Assembly (NCBI GenBank): GCA_025094145.1
Contig: JALLLS010000002.1
Span: forward strand, 310,001 to 374,000
Length of the DNA: 64,000 nt
Direction of reading: 5' to 3'
Source: Spinellus fusiger
Taxonomy: Eukaryota; Mucoromycota; Mucoromycetes; Mucorales; Phycomycetaceae
Shown here: piece by piece, positions 58,201-64,000 of the stretch
Position numbering within the stretch: position 1 is the first letter of the stretch
Layout: each line of letters starts with the position of its first letter
Translations under genes and position numbers: made by a program
The notes under the pieces: model-generated
Told to the model about the DNA's origin: nothing
The model's input: only the letters and a program-made list of their open reading frames with translations
The model's database searches: none

Positions 58201-60122
58201 AAAAAAGGCAGAGTGATTTCTAATGAAACTATGCAAAAGACAGAGGGTAGTTATATGACACATGTAAATAACCCTCCTGTCAAGTGGCAGGAATCAGAAG
58301 AGAACAAAAACGTCGAGCGTGTAAAGAGTAACTCTAGTGCTGTATGGCCACCCACAGATGAGACTGGCTATACGAGTTTCGTACCGAACAATCAGGATAA
58401 TACGTGGCAGGCCACACATCTCAGTGCTTCTAATGACTGGCAGACACCTTCAACTAATGCTTCTATTAAACAGTCCTCTGCTATAGAAAATAATGGTTCT
58501 TCTGAATGGATTAGTGTAACTAATAGTAATCTCGCTGATCCTACACGTACATCTGCGAAGAACATCCAAACAAAAAATGAATCATACCAACTCATGTCTC
58601 CTACACCTACTCCTGCTACTCCTGCTACAAACACTGCCACTGACACTGCTATGAGTGGCTGGGGTAGTACTACAGGCACTACAGACAAGGTACCTGATGG
58701 GTGGAACAACACTGCTACGAGTGGCTGGGGTAGTACTACAGGCACTACAGACAAGGTACCTGATGGGTGGAACAACACTGCTACGAGTGGCTGGGGTAGT
58801 ACTACAGGCACTACAGACAAGGTATCTGATGGGTGGAACAACACTGCCACTACGGATACATTGCACGATACGTCCAATCATGGTAATGATCAATGGAATA
58901 ATAAAGAGCCAAGCATTAACGCATTCTGTATGTAGATGATACTCATTCATCGGACACTACAGGCAATGGCTGGACTATTGTAGAAAGAGGCAATGGCAAT
59001 TCTAATAAAAAGACAGCCCACCAGCCATGGCAATCCACCACTGCAAAAAAAAATGGCCAATATGATACTACCAGTGACAAACCAAAAAACACATGGGAGC
59101 ACTCTGGAAACAACTCTTCTACCACCACCAATTCACCATGGACAAGAAATAATAAGTCATCCAATACAAGTGCTTCATGGCGGGAGAATAAGAAACCTAT
59201 TACAAAACAAGGTGGATACGCTCCATCAGAAAAGGCTTCTGGTGTTTCTAACTACTCTAAACAAGAGTCCCGATGGAACACTACAGAAGAACCCACCAAG
59301 GAATCAGGATGGGAGGATCATTCTGCCGCACCTGGAGACTCATCATCAGCAAACCGTTGGCAATCTGCTGTGGATCCAGTGACGAAATCCCAGTCCAACA
59401 ATCCTGTGAATTCTACATGGGATTCATCTCAAAACAAACCTGGCTGGAAACAGGGATGGGAAGAGACAGGTAGAGATGGCAATAATAATGAGGCAGAAGA
59501 ACAGCAACCCCAGCCTTCTTCAGCTCCTTTAACTCCTCCAGCTCCTTCAGCTCCTTCAGCTCCTTCAGCTCCTTCAGCTCCTTCAGCCATAAAAGAACCC
59601 TTCTATGGCCACTCTAAAAACTCATCCGAAGTAGTTCACTTTTCTATTAAGAACCTAGCTGTGACGCAGCCTCCTGGTCTTTCTTCTACTCCGTTCTTAA
59701 GCACCAACTACTTCCAGCAGTCGCCACAACTCCAAGGCATGGAAGTCTCTAAAAGAGACAGTCTCTTTACCATGAACCAAGATAGCATTGTGTCCATGGT
59801 ACAATCCCTACAACAAGAGAAGATCCAGATTATGCAGAGTCTTTTGAGAGCCCAGCAAGACATGACAATGATGCGCACCCAGTACACAGAAGTGATGGGA
59901 CTAACACGCGAAAAAGAGGCTCAATTGTATCATTTGTATGAGATCCGCAGACAAACAGACAATGAAGAATCACGTCGTTACATTAATTCTCTTGAAGACC
60001 AATTAGCCAGCCTCCGAAAGCAATTGCAAAGTACTGCTAGTAATAAGAACATGGGTGCCTCTGGGGCTCAGGATCTGTTTGCTGGGTACCGTGAAGAAAT
60101 GCAGAGGGAGCGAACCACATAA
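55248..60122 (+). CDS. 1597-aa protein with Trp-rich WG/GW platform (Argonaute-hook-like)
   Basis: Three exons: 55248-57755, 57802-58927, 58963-60122. Residues 1-540 form a folded helical region that I do not recognise (for example KWLPRAFAPLSLQKYYETL; VEMPSRTKWLP; RSHFRYLLTKQIFSENTF). Residues about 555-840 are Lys/Glu-rich with a charged coiled coil (EKEEKAHKLEAKKKAREE). Next come four 14-aa repeats (TEADSHGESVQEL type), and then about 450 disordered residues with roughly 24 Trp, nearly all in small/polar surroundings: three tandem copies of a 22-aa unit with SGWGSTTG and PDGWNNTA, then NGWTIV, SPWTRN, SGWEDH, PGWKQGWEE. An APS repeat and a C-terminal coiled coil (VQSLQQEKIQIMQSLLRA) end it. 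This Trp pattern is that of Argonaute-binding WG/GW platforms. The last intron is only 35 nt. Confidence 0.75.
57979..58146 (+). repeat. Four 42-bp coding repeats (14 aa)
   Basis: Units encode TEADSHGESVQELD-like segments; the first three are nearly identical and the fourth is diverged (TDADSYSEYVQEH). Acidic linker between the Lys/Glu coil and the WG/GW region. Confidence 0.85.
58654..58851 (+). repeat. Three 66-bp coding repeats (22 aa) carrying two GW motifs each
   Basis: 58654-58719, 58720-58785, 58786-58851. They are nearly identical at DNA level (a CCT/TCT change and silent third-position changes), so recently amplified. Each adds one GWG and one GWN motif to the Trp-rich platform. Confidence 0.92.
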
Positions 60123-61918
60123 TTTCCAATACCAAGGGACGCAATAGACAAAGAGAGAATAAGAGAGAGAGAGGAAGGCTATCAGATCTAGTATGACTTT
60201 ATTCAATTTGTAGACAACTCATTTGTATAGCTATAACTTCATGAATGTGTGAGGTATAGACTTGAGAATATTCCACACATTAAAAATGAAAATGAAAAAA
60301 TATGAAAAAAAATGAAAACAACTAAGAAAAATATTTTGTATAGAATAAAGACCATTAAGTAGCAAATTAGAAATAGGCTTTTATTTTGTAGTAAAAGACA
60401 AACAGATGCTCCTTCTGTTTAAGAAAATGCAAGGTAGACAGGACATCCGAATGGTAGAATTCACAGTGATTGGTAGTCATTAGTTTTTCTCTTATTACAA
60501 GTCTACATGCCCTACAAATCCAATGTATTCTATCGGTAAAGAAGAACCTTAAGAACACATGTAATATCTCTTTGTATCTATCTCTTTGTATCTATCTCTT
60601 TGTATCTATCTCTTTGTATGTGTGTCGTTACTGTAGTAGTAAAGAGCATTGATCCTATTTCTGTCATTTAACCCATTCTTGGTAGTGAACTTTAATTCTA
60701 CAGTGGATAACAAAGGAGTCGTATGCATCTATAAATATATAAGAATAACACGTCAAAAGTAATAAGATGATTTAGATAAAAGTCGTCATGTTTCCTTTTC
60801 TATTGTTTATTTTATATAATGACGATTCTATAACAAATGCTTTTATGTCTCCTTCCTAAAATATTAAGGCATAAAGAGAAAGAGAGAGAAAGTATTTTAT
60901 ACCAAGAGAGATAGTTTTATTAGCAAGAAGCATTTGACATTTAATAGATTCATCCCCACCCTATACTAACAATACAATGGCAGAAGAGCAGAAGTTTTTG
61001 AGTGTGTAGATGGAATGAATGGCAGTCTTATTCTCTTGGACACTACCCTACTACCCTATTATTCTATAAAGACAGGCGAATTCATGGTAAATAGTCATTG
61101 GTCTGGATTGACAGACCTTATTCAGTGGCTGATTATGATCAATAGATAGATAGATAGATAGATAACTAGATCTATAAATAGAGAGACAAATAGAGAGATA
61201 AACAGAGGGATAAACAGATAGTTAGATATATAGTTAGATATATAACAAGATATAAAGAGAGAAAGATAGTTAAATAAATAAACACTGTACATAATAGTAG
61301 AACAATCCGAGAACTTGGAAGAATATGTCAATGGTAGTGTCTCTATGAATTGTCCTTCTCCTGCAGGTATTGGCCTACTTTAGGATTTAGAAATGACAGC
61401 CTGCAAATACCAAATAATAAACCTCCTTGACCAATTTCTATGGGTATTTCGGAGTTAATATCACCTCTTTCTCTACCCCTTGACTCCCACATCCCGTCAC
61501 TAACACTGTCATTGACACTATCTTATACACTATTAAACTTGTTGTTGTTGTTGTTGTTGTTGTTGAAGGGGAAAGTGTAGGTTACATATCCACTTTGTGC
61601 CATTGACTTGTATGAACTGGTGTAATATAACTTACTGGAAATTCACACCAGATTGATACTACTAGTTATCGAGTCCTCTCCATGCACTGTATGTAGGCAT
61701 GTGCATGTGCATGTGTCTATAGGATGGTGCGAGTCAATCCAAGACCAATCCAACGACAGACAACTAACTTATGCCAACCGATTTCCCCAAACAGCCTTTC
61801 TCTCTAGTGTAGCCATGAGAATACACACGTTGCTATGGCATGAATGAGCTCCGTTTTAGGCTAATAGGAATGGGCTTTATGGATCTTCCTTATTACAGTG
61901 GAGTTTGATGTTATTCTT

Positions 61919-61968
61919 CCACCTACTGACCCACCTACTGACCCACCTACTGACCCACCTACTGACCC
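61919..61968. repeat. 12-bp tandem repeat CCACCTACTGAC
   Basis: Four perfect contiguous units, the last running into CCACACACC. No unique spacers, so not a CRISPR. Confidence 0.85.
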
Positions 61969-62872
61969 ACACACCTACTCATCTTTTTTCTATTCTTGCC
62001 TACACTCAACCAAAAAGAAAAGAAAAAAGAGTGGTGGGTGGGAAAAGACATCCTAGACAAAAGATGAGTCCATGAGTGACACCTCTGTTTCATCTCGGAA
62101 TAAAGTCACATTCTTGTTATTGTTGTTATAAAAACAAAGGCTGTGTGACGCATACCATGTGCCTTGTTGACTAAGCAAAAAAGTGGTAGTTAACGTAGAG
62201 AGTTCATACACAACAGTTCAAATGAGAATCAGATAGTAGGCATGGAGACACATGGAAGAACAAATAAGGCAATTCGGATGTTGAAGGGTGTCATGGCTTT
62301 GCACGGGTCACACTTTTGTGTGTGTAGTGTGTGTTTTAATTTCCCCTTTTATGAATAAAGTGTGTTTCTATTTTACAGCCAACAAACCAACTTTACCGCC
62401 TCAATAGAAATAAGAAATAATAAACAAAAAAAAGACGGTAGACGTGTAACAATGAGGTGTTGTAGAAGGTCAGAAGGAAGGCAACATGATTTTTTCCACA
62501 GTGACTCTTTTCTTTCAATAAAGAAAGAAAGAAAGCCATTTAGACATTTGTCGCAATGGACAAAGAAGTTCATCACTCCCACTACGGTCTTCGAACCCCC
62601 AATGTTCGGGGGTTATTACACCACAATCTACACTCACCGTTTGAGTAATGTTTACTCACGGGATGAGTCCTGACATTGGCAATAGCTGTGGAGGATGTTT
62701 TCATTGTTGTTGTTTTCATTGTTCTTTGTGTATGCATAAGAATAGAACCCCTTTTCTTCTTGTTTTGGTCATGACTATCCAAAAGATATCCAACTATCTA
62801 CTCCTCCTACTAGGATCCTGTTTTGCTTTGTCTTGTCTTGTTCACTCAGACAGTCGGAGGAGCAAGCACTCT

Positions 62873-62887
62873 TTTATTTATTTATTT

Positions 62888-62923
<36 letters not shown>

Positions 62924-62930
62924 TTTTATG
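62873..62930. repeat. (TTTA)n microsatellite
   Basis: About thirteen TTTA units with one slip (TTTATTATTTA). The open frame through it (Leu/Phe/Ile/Tyr) is not a gene. Confidence 0.85.
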
Positions 62931-63279
62931 TTTTTATTTCCCAAGAGAAAAAAGAAAAGGAAAAAGAAAGACTTGACGCATCAAAGAAGAGGGTGCAAGC
63001 GTCAAGTGTCAATGGGCTATGTAACTATGAAGAGCAGTGGACAAGTCATTCAGCAGTGACACTACATCACACCAAAAGACATTGTGTCCACTGTGAAGGA
63101 GAAAGACAAAGGGGGGAAATAAGAAAAGAAAATTAAAAAAAAAGACAAAGGGGAAGGGGAGGGAAAAAGAAAAGACAGAGGGAGAACAAAGAAGGAAAGT
63201 CTTCTGTGCTTGTTATATATATGTACAAGGAGGGAGGCATTGGAAAACACATCACTACAGCAGTGGGGCGGGTTAGGAT

Positions 63280-64000
63280 TTAGGCCTGCGGACACTGAGG
63301 ATCCCACCACCAGAAGGATTTGTGGGCTGTCTCTTTCCCTGTCTGGACATTAAAAATCAATGCATTCATAATCAACCCGTCATAGATGTCTTCGTAACAG
63401 GCAGGGATGTGTTTCTGGTGGGGTGGCGTCATTGTATTGGCCAGTTGCAACATGAGAGAGATAAAGTAGCCGGCTGCCTGGGAGAGGGTGGTGTTGTCCG
63501 TGGCAGCAGGAGGGTGGAGGGGATGTCCGCCAAGAATCGACTGGTAATCCCACTGCGGCATCACTGCACTCGACACAAGAATGGAGTTGTCCTGTCGATA
63601 GGTCTCTCTTGCCTTTGTGCCTAGAATGCTGAGGTCTTTGTGGAGATTGGGCTTGAGGGAGGGACGAGGCGAGGGAGTCCGCACAAGATCACACGACCCA
63701 TTCTGTTGGAGGAGCTGGTTTTGGCGTCTGAGGTGGTCGACTTCTGTTCTCAGCTGTTTGTTCTCGTCCTCCACATAGCCAAGACGGTCCTGCAGTCGTT
63801 CGGCGTGTTTCTTGTGTGTGTCCACCTGCTCCTCCAATGTGGTGATGTATTCTGCTCCCAACAACAACAGCCATAAGAATAAAGTCCACCGTGCAAGGGC
63901 TCAATTTCTTGCTCTCTTATCATTCATTACCTTTACGGCGCACTCTAAAGTTGCGAGCTGATATTTTGTTCCGCAGCTGCCTCCTTTCTTTAGGGGTCAA
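63280..64000 (-). CDS. bZIP transcription factor (N-terminus beyond the right edge)
   Basis: Two exons are in the window: 63931-64000 (continuing past the edge) and 63280-63851. The basic region reads LTPKERRQLRNKISARNFRVR followed by RK and EYITTLE, which contains the invariant Asn-x-x-Ser-Ala-Arg-x-x-Arg. The leucine zipper continues with heptad Leu/Val positions (LEEQVDTHKKHAERLQ, YVEDENKQL, VDHLRRQNQLL). The intron splits the last codon of the basic region (G|AA). After the zipper are about 130 residues, partly disordered (RTPSPRPS), with a helical C-terminus (AAGYFISLMLQLANT; ACYEDIYDGLIMNALIFN) ending in a Trp-rich tail WWWDP. The basic region resembles the fungal group with KERRxLRNKISAR found in Mucoromycota and Basidiomycota. 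The target promoter is unknown. Confidence 0.9.

Larger units (their letters stand above)
60123..63279. other. 3.2-kb intergenic region rich in simple repeats
   Basis: No recognisable gene on either strand. Contains TCTTTGTATCTA repeats (60570-60618), (GATA)n near 61141-61163, (GTT)n at about 61543-61565, four CCACCTACTGAC units (61919-61966), a CCCCC/GGGGG hairpin at 62596-62612, (ATTT)n at 62876-62928 and A/G-rich DNA at 63100-63190. Open frames here are repeat-derived or very short. Confidence 0.5.

Noticed and set aside
61919..61968. Regularly spaced repeats considered as a CRISPR-like array
   Set aside because: Units are contiguous with no unique spacers, and the genome is eukaryotic.
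62590..62620. CCCCC...GGGGG hairpin with a 7-nt loop next to TTCGAA, looking like a tRNA anticodon arm
   Set aside because: The base before the would-be anticodon is not T, the D-arm and acceptor stem do not form, and TTCGAA is not in a T-arm context.

Overview
The window is nuclear DNA of a fungus. Every well-defined gene is a conserved eukaryotic housekeeping gene split by short GT-AG introns (mostly 32-125 nt). The intergenic DNA is AT-rich and full of microsatellites. Several proteins and a decayed TnpB/Fanzor-like transposon gene resemble what I know from Mucoromycota (Mucorales-type early-diverging fungi). That placement is inference from protein style, not from a search. All exon models were built by eye and checked for reading phase across each splice junction.

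Layout. 0-12.5 kb: RPC1 (RNA polymerase III largest subunit, N-terminal part only), TTC27/EMW1, an RPS19BP1/AROS-like small protein, a CDC3/AspB-type septin, TIM21 and a hexokinase. 12.5-21 kb: gene-poor and AT-rich, with a decayed TnpB/Fanzor-like gene, a decayed Tc1/mariner transposase and an intact 496-aa ORF made almost wholly of seven tandem 57-aa helix-turn-helix units. 21-26 kb: RPL10 (uL16), an unknown secreted protein, and a PA-TM-RING ubiquitin ligase. 26-35 kb: gene desert holding a 2.1-kb DNA transposon with 375-bp terminal inverted repeats, a TA target duplication and two diverged, broken, oppositely oriented nuclease-like genes. 35-43.9 kb: dense block with a TCAIM/DUF4460-like protein, a DHR2/DHX33-type DEAH helicase, an unknown low-complexity protein, MIC60, ENY2/SUS1 and NAA10. 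44-64 kb: a disordered unknown protein, a small secreted protein, argininosuccinate lyase, an MVP1/SNX8 sorting nexin, a probable NNF1-type kinetochore protein, a 1597-aa protein with a Trp-rich WG/GW tail, and a bZIP factor entering from the right edge.

There is no operon logic. Neighbours are linked mainly as divergent pairs sharing short promoters (MIC60/ENY2 229 bp, SNX8/NNF1-like 270 bp, TTC27/AROS-like 481 bp) or as tightly convergent pairs (ENY2/NAA10 49 bp, DHR2/unknown 147 bp). Functions seen include transcription and mRNA export (RPC1, ENY2, bZIP), ribosome biogenesis (RPL10, DHR2, TTC27, AROS-like), mitochondria (TIM21, MIC60, perhaps TCAIM-like), trafficking and turnover (SNX8, RING protein) and metabolism (hexokinase, argininosuccinate lyase).

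The strongest candidates for something undescribed are the seven-unit HTH array protein (18699-20189), the WG/GW-tailed protein that looks like an Argonaute-hook platform (55248-60122), and the long-TIR transposon carrying paired nuclease-like genes (32624-34743). GC-AG introns in the adjacent genes ENY2 and NAA10 are also notable.
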